From Seriola aureovittata (Eukaryota; Chordata; Actinopteri; Carangiformes; Carangidae), in assembly GCF_021018895.1 (NCBI RefSeq), contig NC_079381.1, positions 15,706,501-15,770,500 on the forward strand: 64,000 nt of DNA, written 5' to 3'. How positions within the stretch are numbered: position 1 is the stretch's first letter; every line of letters starts with the position of its first letter. Both the position numbers and the translations under genes were made by a program. Below are positions 35,441 through 48,165 of this stretch, in pieces. Under the pieces are notes generated by a model. It saw nothing but the letters and a program-made list of their open reading frames with translations. It was not told where the DNA came from and ran no database searches.

Positions 35441-35942
35441 CAGTGATGGAAAGTAGCTATGAATATTTACTCAAGTACTGTAATTAAGTAAAGCGTTGAA
35501 GTATTTGTATTTTAATTAAGTATTTCAATTTGATCATACTTTATACATTACATTCATTACATTCATTACATTTCTGGGGGAAATACTCCCCTCAATTTAT
35601 ATGACAGCTGCAGTTTCAAGTTCTTCTTTACATACGATACAGATCAATAGAAGCTTGGTAAACTAACAAGCACAATAAAGTTCAAAATAGACCTGCAGAG
35701 TCCAGCTGTCACTTTAAATGACTGTTTACACATCAATGCATCATCTATTACGATATGACACTGTGGAGGGAATTTTGCATTACGAACATTTCTAATTTTG
35801 ATACTAGTATAAACTAAGATACTAATATCTTTTGCTCATAGCACTTTTGTACTTTTATGAAAGTGAAAAACACATTTTTACATTGTTGTATTTGGATTTT
35901 TACCTAAAGTAAAATGATCCCAGTACTTTTTCCTCCACTTAA
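35441..35942 (+). mobile_element. hAT-type non-autonomous element (about 500 bp)
   Basis: Left end AGTGATGGAAAGTAGC with TACTCAAGTACTGTAATTAAG; right end GATCCCAGTACTTTTTCCTCCACTT. The ends are imperfect inverted repeats of the 'agtggtggaaagta...tacttcctccact' kind, and the interior (CTTTATACATTACATTCATTACATT, TACACATCAATGCATCATC, TTGCTCATAGCACTTTTGTAC) follows the order of a very common teleost hAT MITE. No transposase is encoded. Confidence 0.8.
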
Positions 35943-37299
35943 AATAACAGCAGTCATACTGTCAAATGATTTATGCTTATGAACTTCTTTCCTGCAAAAT
36001 CAATACATCTGTGAACATAATATTTGATGTTCTTAGAGCCACATTCAGTTCTAGACAAAACATCCATAGCAAATATTGTGGCATGCTTATTGTGTTTCAA
36101 TATAAAGTGGGACCACTTAAGTGGTCTCAGACTTTTGGATTGAATATGCAGGAGTGTCCTCCTGTACGATTGTGCAGCTTCATGTATGTGAATGTGAATG
36201 TGTGTGCGTCTGACCTGTACAGTATGACGTGCATGAAGGTGATAGCCAGCTGTCCTTAAACTAACCTCCAACTTCCTCCACCATTAATGGCTGCCTGCTC
36301 TGCTCCTCAGTTTCCCTGAACAAGAAAAGGAACAGCAGACAGGATATTCACCTGAATCCTTCCAGCTGAGTGGCAGGTATCACTGTTGCCCCGGTAAAGC
36401 GACAGGTGTGTAACCTGACCCAAAGAGTGTTTGGCAAAGACAGGAAGGGGGTGAGAGTGAAGTGTCAAAGGCTGTGTTAATCTCCTACAATACCCAGCTT
36501 GGTCAGTTTACTTGCCTGTTTGTATTTGGGGTTAGACGGGCTGATATTTCTCAGACTCTGAGCAAACAGGAAGTACTTGGCCTAAGTCTAAACTGTTAAT
36601 TGTGGTTCTGTTTACCAACAGGCCACTTATGCTAAAACTACACGCACTTGTAGATGTCTAAAAAGTCTTGAATTTGTTGACCCTGCGGCATTTGTGGTCA
36701 AACTATTTCTCGACGAATGATCGCACTTTCCTTCACCTTCACTTCTCAGCTTTATCATATCGTGTGACACACAGCAGGTGTGAGACTTTGGTAACCACAG
36801 GATGAACTTTTCAAAGCAAATAACTGGGATTATCCCACCCCACTCTTCCAGATTGAGTTGGAAATCCACCATTTTCTGAGTAAAGAATTGGATTAAGTTG
36901 CAATTTGTGGGATGGGTTGTATAAGAGAGTCAGAAGGTGAGAAAAGGCGTTTTCAGTGAGGCGTTAGCAATAGCAATACAAATGCAGGTACCTTCACGAT
37001 AAGTAAGTATATGGTGGGAAAATAATGTGCAAAAAAAATGGTGGGAAAAAGGTGTTGAGGGTTTGTGTGCACTAAAGTGAAGCAGGGCAGTTAATTGAAA
37101 CTCATTCTTTTCAGACAAAGGCTGGCTGTGTTAACACTCCATCCTGATGATGTTTAAAGCTTGCTAAAGATGATGATGCTTAGAGATACAAGATACAACA
37201 GTATCAGCTATCTGGTAATACAATGGCATGTGCTAAAGTCAAAACTATGAGAAATAAATATGAAATGAAAGTTAAATAAAGTGCCTGGATGTGGATGTG
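35943..37299. other. intergenic DNA, no gene recognised
   Basis: Apart from the palindrome above I see no structure. 36270-36480 is moderately G+C-rich and non-repetitive. The open frames 35954-36271 (minus) and 35966-36259 (plus) overlap and lack motifs. Confidence 0.5.
36090..36150. mobile_element. Tc1/mariner-like end fragments meeting at a palindrome
   Basis: AAGTGGGACCACTTAAGTGG then TCTCAGACTTTTGG: the second half resembles the 'gtggtctcagacttttgg' tip of fish Tc1-type elements. GACCACTTAAGTGGTC (36111-36126) is a perfect 16-base palindrome. Assignment is tentative. Confidence 0.35.
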
Positions 37300-37712
37300 A
37301 TTCAGGATTAGTTCAGGATTTTGGGAAAAAACATTAATTCAAATTCATGCCAAGATTTAGATGAGAAACCTAATGCTACTTTCATGTGTGACTCTTAAAT
37401 ATGAGACTACAGCCAGCAGCCAGTTAGCTTAGCATCAAAACGGGGAAACAACTTGTGTGGCTCTTTCCAAAAGTAACAAAATCTGCTTACTTGTTCCTCT
37501 AAAGCTCACTTACTAAAAATGTTATATTTATGTTGTGTGTTGGAATTTGTCTTGGCCCGGCTAGCTGTTTCCTCCCTTTCACGGTCTTGATGCTAAGCTA
37601 AGCTAACTGTCTTCTAGCTGTAGCTTCATACATTATTTAGCAGATGTTAATGAGAGTGGTATCGATCTTCTCATCTAATTCTCTGCATGAAAGCGAAGTA
37701 CATTCATTTAAT
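37300..37712. mobile_element. long-inverted-repeat teleost MITE
   Basis: The left side reads TTTTGGGAAAAAACATT..., ATTTAGATGAGAAACC, CTTTCATGTGTGAC, ACTACAGCCAGCAGCCAG and TTAGCTTAGCATCAAAACGG. The right side repeats these in inverse orientation: GATGCTAAGCTAAGCTAAC, CTAGCTGTAGCTTCATAC, GAGAGTGGTATCGATC, TTCTCATCTAATTCTC and GCATGAAAGCGAAG. The middle has TGGCTCTTTCCAAAAGTAAC. This arrangement is a very common percomorph repeat. It is old and divergent. Confidence 0.8.
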
Positions 37713-38881
37713 GATAAATGTAATTATCAAGGCAATTAAAAAGATAGCAATTACATCACCTACAGTTAACCATTTCAAATTGGCAAAAAAAAAAAAAAAA
37801 AATTAGACTGAAAATTTAAACTGTTAAAACACTTGAAATAAAACATTCATCCATTTTCCCCTTTATGCTGAGCAGAGTGTGTTTGCTTTTACTTTCCCCC
37901 CAAATTAAGTTGGCCTTAATGTTCCGCTCATATTTTTGTTTGACATTTGGTCCACTGCTGTTGGCAGTTTATTTTTTTCCCCTTTTCCAAACTCTTGTTT
38001 TGTCTTTGTCTAAAAGCACTGTAGTTGCACATGTACTCATCAAATATACTACATAGAATATTTGGTTAACCAGTTTTTTGAGGTATCTTTTTATTCACTA
38101 CTCAGACGACTGGATGTGCCCCTCACTGTGTGAACATTTGTGTTAGTTGTCACAAAATAAAAACAAAGTGGCTGGCTCAAGGAATAATTTGTACTTGTGC
38201 ACCATTTTTACTTTTACTATATGAATGTGTCACAAAAATGTTCTTGGATATCTTGTAATTTCAAGGTTCATATCCTCTCATACTGTGGTGGATCAGTACA
38301 TGAAGAGAAATAACCCCACTGACACTACTTTCACGTTTTCACAGCATTAATACACCTCTTACAGGTAGCATCAGATATTAGAAACGACATTAGAAAATTT
38401 AAGATTTTGATTGATCCAAAAAGTTAGTGATTGTATGAGTAATACAATCTACCATACTATTTAAGAAACAGACCTTTTAATTTCAAATATCTAACCTCTT
38501 AATGCTTTTAGAACACACAGATAGTTCAATGTAAATAAAAGTAGTTATACAGATTCATAATATTGTTTATTCATTTAGAATGTAGTAGTAGTTTATTTTG
38601 AGTTGAGATTGTTTTTTAAAATATATATTATTAATTGAATAAGGTACTTATGTTTTTAAGTAATAAAACAAAAAAATAATTATGTACCTCACAAAGTCAG
38701 CAGTTCTGGCAGTGTAATAATTTTGAAATATGAACTAAAAGGTGTAAATTTTGAAATATGAATTCATATCCCAGTGACTGTTACGGTTTCCTATTGCTTT
38801 GCAGCGACTGTTAAACTGTTGCTTTTAACTGTCCTTTCTGTAAAGGACTCTAAGCCTGGCAGTGCGCCTGTTGTCTCTCAT

Positions 38882-38925
38882 ACACGCGCACACGCACACA
38901 CACACACAAGGCCCCCCCCCCCCCC
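38882..38925. repeat. (CA)n followed by poly(C)14
   Basis: Imperfect CACG/CA units, then 14 consecutive C at 38912-38925. Confidence 0.9.
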
Positions 38926-39060
38926 AACCCTGTGTCAGATGGTGCTGAGTAAATCAGGTCTGACAATAACACCTCCCTTGGGTCCCACACATCACAGCTA
39001 CAATTCAGACCTAATGGAGCAGCAACGGAGGGGAGAGGCCGCTTGGTGGGTGCGTGCATA

Positions 39061-39064
<4 letters not shown>

Positions 39065-39141
<77 letters not shown>
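39065..39141. repeat. (TG)38 microsatellite
   Basis: About 77 uninterrupted bases. Confidence 0.95.
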
Positions 39142-39145
<4 letters not shown>

Positions 39146-39689
39146 GTATGCATGGATGCATGGTAGCAGCGGTGTGCTCTTTTTCATTTTGGGACCTCTG
39201 GAGGAGGGGAAGGAAGAAGGGATGGGCAGAGGAGGGGGGTGGTAGGAGCACAGTGGATTATCTGTGGTACAGATTTCCATCAATTAAGGCAACGTGTTAA
39301 TGAGTAAGATCCTCCAGTGGTTGGGGCGTTGTGGTTGTGCAGGGGCAGAGACGGGAAAGGTAAAGGTAGATACAGGAAACTACGAAGGAAATTAGTTAGA
39401 AGATATGATTTGGGTTTTTATGTTTTTCAAGAAATGAAAAACAAGAATTCAAGAGTAATAAACTAGAAAAATGTTTAATTTCTATGCCTCAAATAGTTTG
39501 AAATAGACAAAAGAATGTGTAAATAATCATATATCCAAATTGCGACGAAAAACAAAGAAAAAAAAACAAAGAAAACATAAATACAAAGCACAGAATCGTC
39601 ATGGGGAGGGAAACGAACTGCAAACACAGCACTGACCAGGATACTTTTGTTTATGCTCTAGATTCATGGCAGCAGCAGCATTAAAGCAA

Positions 39690-39910
39690 TCTAACTAATC
39701 AACACGGTCATTAGCGTGTGTTTTCACTGACAACTTTAATCAAATCTATCACGGCTACACCTCTCCATTACCCGCCGGCTGCATAATTATCTCTTCATTT
39801 TATTCTTAGACGGGAATGCAATATCTGGTAATCTGTCTGCAATGGTTGACTGAAATGCAATCGGGAACATTCATATTGGGAACGTATGGGCTAATGCTAC
39901 CACTCAGCTC
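39690..39910. promoter_or_regulatory. candidate downstream regulatory tract
   Basis: Non-repetitive: CGGTCATTAGCGTG, CTTTAATCAAATCTATCACGG, CATTACCCGCCGGCTG, CATAATTATCTC, GGAATGCAATATCTGG and GGGAACATTCATATTGGG. It combines an LEF/TCF-like CTTTAATC and homeodomain cores. About 6 kb beyond the lhx3 stop. Inference only. Confidence 0.35.
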
Positions 39911-40289
39911 TTCTTCTCGCTGCTGCGTTCAGATGTTTGTCATTTTTTTTATACAACCCGCAAAGCACTTCAAACAAGGCATTAACCACTGAGTGTGTAC
40001 ATGAGACACATACTGATTATGTTCCAAGTGTCATCATTAACCACTACTTTACAGTTACTCTCTTTTACAGTTTTTCCGGCTGTGCGCAGAACTCAGTGAT
40101 GTTTAGACAATTGCATGAAAAGTTGACATTATTTTTTATTATTATTATTATCATCACTCTAAAATGCCAGAAACAATAAGAAATCCCCGTTTACTTATTC
40201 TGACCAACATTCAAAAGAAGCATCAACTTTTAATAATAAAAAATAAAGCACAGCAAACAGCTCTTTTGCATTTTGAAGCCGTTTTGATA

Positions 40290-40480
40290 AATGAGTAAAA
40301 CGCCTAATTATTGAATCCGGATTTAATTAATTTTCCGTGGATCATCTTGGTAATAGAGTAATCATTTCAGCATTAATTGTTTTTTTATAGGTTATAAATC
40401 TTCCAGCTACAATTCTGATGGTTTATCACAGTCAAATTCCTTGGTAGAGTATAACAACAATGAAGTAGCTAGTTGCTTTA
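40290..40480. promoter_or_regulatory. candidate downstream regulatory tract
   Basis: CTAATTATTGAATCCGG, GATTTAATTAATTTTCCG, GGATCATCTTGG, AATAGAGTAATCATTTCAGC and ATTAATTG lie within about 100 bases, giving a dense set of TAAT-type homeodomain cores in non-repetitive DNA. Confidence 0.35.
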
Positions 40481-41924
40481 GAAAACCTGTGTTTGTACGG
40501 GCACTGCGAGACATTTCTGATCCTTTTTAAACTGTGATGATTTACCGTATTTCTGCTGTATTTTGCCTCTTTATCACTTTTGTCAGGATTCATAACGGCA
40601 CGTGCTTATAGTTGCCACACAGTGGGATAATCACCCTTTTTCTCATTAGGAGCCTTGGCTCTGCAAAAGACCATCTCGGGGCCTTTTTGGCATCTATGAG
40701 GTGTTAACAGCTCCCCACGGGAGGCTGTCTGGCTCTCACATAACCCTCGACCTCCCCGCCCACGAACGCAACACTCACCAAACCACTCAGACTCACAGAT
40801 GGTCGCTATACCAGCAGCCAGCCATCATGCTTTTCAATTATCGCTACACCAGGGGAAGGCCATTGCTCAGCTGTCACCTCTTGGCGACATGGGGGATCGG
40901 AGAGGAGCCACAGAGGGATGGGAATACAGAGAATTCCTGCCTCCAAAACTTGGAAAAACCGCAAAGAACATACTTCAATATATTGGAGCAAGCACACACA
41001 ACCTCGTTGCTGCCCAACAAAAATCCAACCTGCAATACACTGCATGACAGCAAAGCAGCTGTAATAAGTCTGCTGTGACCATCAAAGAGGGTCTTCCTCA
41101 CACTGAGTCTGCTCTGATCTTTGGCTGAAGGAGCCGATAAATCACTTAGTATAATTGTTGTTTTTGAAGCCAGTAGTTGAAGTGGCAAAGGAAGGAGAGG
41201 GTAGCTGAAGCACTCATGGCTCATATTTGTTGCCAGCTATGAGATGGAGGGATGGGGGAGAGAGACACGGAGGGCAAGCCCTGCATGTTTTCTTGTTAGT
41301 GCTTTAATTTGAATATTGCTTCATTGGGGAGGGGGGGGATATTGGACAGTGTTGTGTCAAGTAATGATGGTGTTGTTTCCAGTTGGCTGATTCAAGATTC
41401 AAAGTTTTTATACTACATTGTCAGACATACTATAATTGTTGCACTTTTTTTTTTTTTTTTTTTTTTTTTACAGTATAGCACAATAGTCTGACTTTGCTTT
41501 GTGATTGGCTGAAAGGTTTTTCAATGGGTGCCAGTAATGCACTAAAAACTGCGGCTTCACTTTATGCTACACATTATGGTGTAATCTACAGCAACATATT
41601 ACAACAAACCAACCAGATATCTTGGTTTTCTTCTGAAGGAAAACTGATTTTGTCAAATCTACTGGATTTGAATAGAATATAATATGAAACCCTGAGTTAG
41701 CGTCTGATGAGCCTAGATGGTGTTTGGTCGAGGACTTAACTCAACAGGCATGATGTAGAGTCGAACACATTGTCTGGCAAGAAGTTATGGGCAACTGCTA
41801 TTCATACACTGCGCCTTTGTCTGGAGACAAGCAAGATCATGACTATAATTGGAAACTGATCAGAAATGTCTTGGAACAGTAACTATGTAAAGATGTAGCA
41901 ATATTTTATCCCTAAATTCTGAAG

Positions 41925-42000
41925 TTTACCTTACAGCTTATGCTACCTTTGAGAAAGCAAACAAGCATATTTCTCAAAATGACAAACTACTCCTTTAATG
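41925..42000. mobile_element. single terminal fragment of the long-inverted-repeat MITE
   Basis: GAGAAAGCAAACAAGCATAT, TTCTCAAAATGACAAACTA and CTCCTTTAA match the outer end of the family seen at 37300-37712. Only one end is recognisable. Confidence 0.55.
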
Positions 42001-45000
42001 TTACCACTGTTCGAAAAAACAGATCAAATTTGTGTTTATTTTTTGACACTTTAAAACTCTGTTAACACTTTAGATCCTTCACTTCTCGCCTCTGCTGAGT
42101 GTTGGTGTCTGGGGGGCAACAGGTAATCAATGAGGCCAGAAGCCTGTGACAGGACACAGTTCTTGCCTCATTAGGCCTAATTAAACAGGGTGATATCTAT
42201 TAGACGATAAAACAACCAGAGGACCACAGTTTACCAGTGCTATGGAAAGGTCTGGTTTTATTGATCATAAACCATTGCTGTGTAATTTTTGGGTAGATTT
42301 TTTGGTTATTAGTTACAATTAAAGTTTTTTTAGCCAATAGTTTTATTTAAACAAGTAAAATAAGTTCTGATTCTGTAATTTTAGGGTTGTTATCATTGTG
42401 ATACATTTATGTTGTAGAAATCTGAAAAATAGCTTGTCTGTAAATCCATTCATTGTATCTATCCCTAGCACGAGTACCCAGTTTTCTATTTCACTGTATT
42501 CCCAGCCAAAAGCATGCTATTCGTCTTTCCCAGAGAGAAGAAGTAATCCCGCCTCAGTCCGAGGGCGCCCCAAGGTCGCCACCATCAGTCGCCAACACTC
42601 AATCCAGGTTGGAACATTTGTTCCAGCCCCTCTCTCCCTCAACCCTTGGTCGTTGTTTTCTTTCCCCTTTTTTTTCATAATTCATGTCAAAGGATCTCTG
42701 GAGAGATGAGTGAGGGTGGTGTGTGTTGGGGTGGGGGGGTGGTGGGTAGGTTGGTGGAGAGGACAAGGGGGTGGAGAGGGCATACACTTAATCCCTGGGT
42801 CAAGATGTATTTATTGAAGATTAATAACCGAGCAGCAATCTCATCATGCTCTCGATGATTTTATAATTTGGTTTCTGGGGGTAGGGAGGGTGGGGAAGGA
42901 TCAGGGACAAAAACAAGAGGGAGCTGCTGAACTATTGTTAACACAGGAGCATGACCACACTGCAGTTACTTCCATGTTGTGTATTTGAGCTTCAATACTG
43001 TATCTGAAAATGGTTTACGCTTTACAGGGTGCAAATTGAAGCACAACACACGTGGTCTCCGTAAACACATTCATCCATCTTGACATGCATGTTTCGACGG
43101 TACTGAGGAATCTCTTCCATATCAACAGCTTCTCATTTGACATGTTGTTACCAAAACCTTGATGGAATCGGATAGGACTCATTATTAGCTCTCAGTGTTT
43201 GAGGTTTTACAGTGGCTTCAGAGATTGAGGATTAATCACAGTACTTGTATCACCCAGCAACCTGTTTTTATTTCATAAACATCACAAAATCTGTGCTGCT
43301 GTCAGCTGACCACAAATAACCATAAACGTCTTCATTGGGAAGCACCTTGTGTTGAGGGGTGGGTAAAGAGGTTATGGGCTTTTGGTGATTGATATTGATA
43401 GTTAAGGGCACAACGTGTTTCTTGCCATTGTTCAATTTGACTTTAACTGACTTCATTAGTAAACTGGTACACCTCTAACTCTATGGCGGAGCAAAGTATT
43501 TTCAGTTTTGTCGAAGGAAGGTATATGTGTGAATATTGCATATGTAGAGTGGCAGCATCCATCTCATTCTGTTAATGGATTTGTTGCATATTAGGATCAA
43601 AGACCACGAGAAAGGGAGACATAGAGAGGTTGAAGAAGAGACACCTTTTGTCACCAAGCAACAGGGGGAAAAAAAAAGAAAAACAGTAAAAAGATAAATT
43701 TGAGCTGAGGGTAAAGGATCAAAGTTCAAGGTGCAGTCTCCCATCCAAATTTATTTATACCCCTAATAATAATGAGTGGATTGAATAGATTGTTTGTCCC
43801 TGACCTTGGTGATCAGGCAAACCTTTTGCCACTATATCAAAGCAGACAGGCAGACATGTCTGCGCGGTGTGACGGCTGCCACAGTCGGCCCAGAGATGGA
43901 AGGAAGGATGGAGGGGAGGCAGGCAGGCAGGCAGCAGAGTTGGCGGGAGGGAGGTATGTAGAGTAGAAGTGATGGGAGGTGAAGGGGCGCCGCGTTTGCA
44001 TTTAGTATGGAATGAGGAGCAAAGCTGAAGGATGTGTGAAGGACACTTAAGTGCAGTGTTTTTATTTTTGCGTGTGTATGTGTGTGTGTATTTGTGCACC
44101 TCCATGTGGATGTGTATGAATGTGTGTGTGTGTTTAGAGGTTTTAAAAGACCAGGTTGCTTTTAACTTTATTTCTTATATGTGTAAAGGCAATTGCTAAT
44201 GTGAAAGTTAAAGCCTCATTTTAAAGTTAGTTAGATTCAGGGTAACGTGTGCAGCGTATTGGTTTAGACTGAGATAACCAGTGGGACATGTAAAACCTTG
44301 TAGAGAATGGTTTCGGTCACGGCTGAGTGTAAAAGCTACATCATCTCACTGATCACGACATCAAAACCCTTTTTTGAACTTTCTCCTCACACAAACTGAG
44401 TCATCGTCACACTCAAAATTCCTCCCTCAGCACATCCCCTCCTGAGACAAGACCATCACTCGAATCCATGCCCATTAGCCATCAAACGGCCATCCCCAGC
44501 TACATTAAATGTATTTAGATCTTACAAAGTGCTCCCCCTTGACTCCATCACTTCTTTAAATGACTTAAGAAGCAAAAAAAAAGAAAGAGGATGAGGAGGA
44601 GGAGGAGGAGGGGGTGGCGAACAGGAGAAAAGGGAGCTCGGGGATTTACGGTGACTAAATGCCGAGGTCAGGCAGGGTGTGTGGCAGCGGTATTGATCAG
44701 TGAGGCATGCAGCACACACGTGGCCCGAACCCTGACCCTTAAACAGCGAATGAATCTCAATCCAATAGACTGGAGTGTCTGGTACAGCCTACACACACAC
44801 ACACACAAACATATAAACATACACACACCACACAAATACATATGTACAAATACACTCATGGTCTCGCTGCCATTGCCACTAAACAGCACGCCGCCCCTTC
44901 CTTCCTAAATCAATATCAACAGAGCATGATTTCCACATTATAGATTGGGAGTTCCTTAATAAAAGAAAAGGTGTGTGTCTGTGCATGAGCCCCGATGTTT

Positions 45001-46527
45001 ACATGTGTGTGCAGTCAGTGTGTGTAAAATGTATACCTGTTGGTTAATAGAGACAATAAGGAGGTTAAAGTGAGAGTGACACAACTGGTTACGTCAGCTG
45101 CAGTTAAATTAAAATATATATCCAACCGCCCCCACCCCCGAAAACATGCAAACACATGATTGGATCTATATTTTTCAAAATACGTAAGCAAAGACAAAGG
45201 CTCTTTTCTTACAAGCTCAGCGTATCACCCCTTGAAGAGTGGCCTGCTTCCCACACATTCATAGTGAAGGTTTAGGTTGTGGAGACAAGAAAAACGTTAA
45301 TGGGTAAAAAAAAGAAAAAAAAAAAAAAAAGAATGTAGGAAAAGATAAAGAGCCCCATCCCACTCAATCTCTAATTACACTAATTGGATGAAATCCACAC
45401 AAGGACACATATATATGAGAATTATGTCATAAGCACAGTTGCATAAAGAGATAATAACATGCACCCACAAGGACAGACAGTGATAAACACACACTGAAAT
45501 AGTCCAACACACACATGTGCAAACAAATATGAACCGTTTGCATATGTGCACACATACGTGATCGTGAGAATTACATTTATTTATTGTTAATTGTAGTCAG
45601 AAGATGAATAACGCACAACAGGAAAAAAAAAAGAATTAAAAAAAAAATAAATAATAATAATAATAATGATAGTTTTTCACACTAATTATGGGTGATTTTT
45701 TTTGCTTTTGAGCTGAACTGATGGAAATAGTGAAATGGGATGATTAAATGGATCAATATTATAAATATGACTTAATGTTGTCTACATAATTATGGTCACT
45801 TTCTCACTGATTTCTTACAACATGCTTTCTTTTTTAGTTCCTATTTTAGCACCATGTAATTTAAGCTGCATCTTTATTTTTCTATGACATACACTACATG
45901 TCACATATTTTTTTAAAAAGGCAGAGGATTACATCATCACAAACAAAAGACTTAGTATGATGTTTATGAAAACTTCAAATGAACACAGTCATGTTAAACT
46001 AAGCTAACTAAGAATGAGTTCATATGTTATAAAATAGTACATTTACAATATGAGTGACTGTATGGGATTCCCGGTAAATGGAAATACTGATTTTAAATCC
46101 CATAATAAAATATGCTCACTGTAAAAAAATAAATAAATAAAAACGGAAGAGTATTTTTAATCTTCATATATGATTCTCATGAGGTTTATCGCAGCTGAGA
46201 TCAGCCTCTGTTTTACATTACTTAGAATATTAGAAATGATTGTGATCAGACCTTTTCAATTCAAGTCCCATATGTAGATTGCCTACCTACATCAATGCAC
46301 GGTAAAATCTCCAAACAAAAAACTGCTAGGATTATTCTAATGTCAATGAAAGGCTCTCCTCTTTATTTAATGCCTCTGCCCACTTTGCATCTCTGAGATC
46401 TTGATGCTGACACACATTCACCCTCGACCCTACACAGTACGCACAGGCATGACACAAACATAGGGCTTTACTAATAATCACTTCTTCTATCTTCTTAACC
46501 CACCCAACCACACACACATATGCCCAT

Positions 46528-46528
<1 letters not shown>

Positions 46529-46566
<38 letters not shown>
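46529..46566. repeat. (CA)n microsatellite
   Basis: 19 uninterrupted CA units. Confidence 0.95.
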
Positions 46567-46567
<1 letters not shown>

Positions 46568-47019
46568 CCAGCTCTGCAACAAACACAAAACCCTTTTACG
46601 TAATGAAATTACATAGAGTCATATGTTACATCGTGGACTAGAGTTATGGGTACGTTTTACATAAAATTCACATCGGGGACATTGTCCAGGATGCATGTGT
46701 GCATACGGATTTACATTTTAGAGGGTATTAAAGAAATGAGCGAGGTGCAGTAAAATAGGAAGGAGAAAAAAATGAAAAAGCGGCCCAATTTCCTGTTCTA
46801 TCATCTCAAATCCTGGCAGCCATAAATAACCCGAACACACACCCACTTTCTCTCTCGATCAACCTTATAGGCCTACACACACTTGCACAGGGAAAAAAGA
46901 AAAAAAAAAAAAAAAAAATCAAAGAAACACCCGTGCACAGCGTAATTTTCCCTTTTTGTTTTCGAAATGATGCACAAAAACATATTTGTATTTCTGAACC
47001 AAACTTGCAAAAAGTGTTA

Positions 47020-47290
47020 TTTTGTTTATTAATGCACTTTCTTCATCCAGGATTTAATCGCTGATTAAGATATAAATATTTTAATTTAATGAGTGAACGG
47101 CTTCACCAAGCGGAACTCGCACACTATCCAGACATGTGCTTTTCACACTTCCCTCCCATTCATCCAGAGCCATGATCACCAGGGGGCACAGAGCCACTGC
47201 CTCTGGGCCAGGCTAGGCCATCCTTAATCTGACATAGCTCGCCGGATTCCAACAAGCAAATCTCATATTTCTAAACACTGGATTATGCTT
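47020..47290. promoter_or_regulatory. candidate downstream regulatory tract
   Basis: Non-repetitive block with GGATTTAATCGCTGATTAAG, ATTTTAATTTAATGAGTG, CGGCTTCACCAAGCGG and AGCCATGATCACCAGG, then GCCATCCTTAATCTGACATAG and GCTCGCCGGATTCC. It contains GGATTTAATC-like (bicoid/Pitx or Otx type) and TAAT cores. Surrounded by simple repeats on both sides. Confidence 0.35.
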
Positions 47291-48117
47291 TTCTTTTATT
47301 ACTGCTGGAGCTGGAGGAGAGTTGTGGGGTTAGGGGGTAAGGCCGAACTGATAGGATTACCAGAAAAGCCTGTGGACTTAAATATGAAGGGAGGAATAAT
47401 AAAAAATACATATATGTGTTCATTAAGATGATGACTGAATGAAAAACCTGAATAAAAGAAGGGCTAAAAATACTTATGAAAAAAGGTAAAAGTAGGTCTG
47501 ACAGAATAATAATCCCAAGATAAGCTCAAAAGCAGTTCAACAAAGACACAGAAGACATTTGCGCAGACACACATGATTACATGTGGTGAGCAGAAACTTG
47601 CACACACATCTCACATAACCTCCCCAACAAAGAAATGTGCACATCAGCTGAACTGAAGGAAAAAAAACAAAAAAACATGTATACGCAGACAAGTACACAA
47701 ACACAAACATGCAGATAAACCACTTCTTGTGAATGTGGGGGCAGATGCTACAGGACTACAGGTAACCTTGTCACGATGAAGACCTCAGCTATTCCTATAT
47801 GTGTATATATTTTCCCCATGTTCACACCTTTATGAGTATAATAATACTATCATGCCTCGGTGTCGCCGCGTGCTGAGAAGAGCAGAGAGGAGAAGCTGAG
47901 GGAGAGAGAGAGAGAGAGAAGGAGAGGGAGAGAGACAGTGGTGTCGACTGTAAGATGCAGAGGAAGGGAGTATAAATGACCTTGCTGGAAATAACAACAG
48001 CAACCCTTAATGTGTTGCATTACAAGATATGTGATAAAACACTTTTATGGGGAGGGCTGTAAATGCTGCGGTCTCATCCTACACTGTGCCCACTCAGCGG
48101 CCCATTTTGTCTCTGTG

Positions 48118-48165
48118 CATGTGTGTGTGCATGTGTGTGTGTGTGCGTGTGTGTGTGTGTGTGTT
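48118..48165. repeat. (GT)n microsatellite, imperfect
   Basis: GT units interrupted by CATG and CG. Confidence 0.9.

Larger units (their letters stand above)
37713..41919. other. intergenic DNA, no gene recognised
   Basis: Holds a 14-C run next to CA units (38880-38925), a 77-base GT array (39065-39141), a T tract at 41446-41470 and two candidate regulatory tracts listed separately. The 130-133 codon open frames at 38774-39251 are translations of the GT array and its flanks. Confidence 0.5.

Noticed and set aside
38774..39251. 130-133 codon frames on both strands
   Set aside because: Translations of the (TG)38 array (CVCVCV and THTHTH), not genes.
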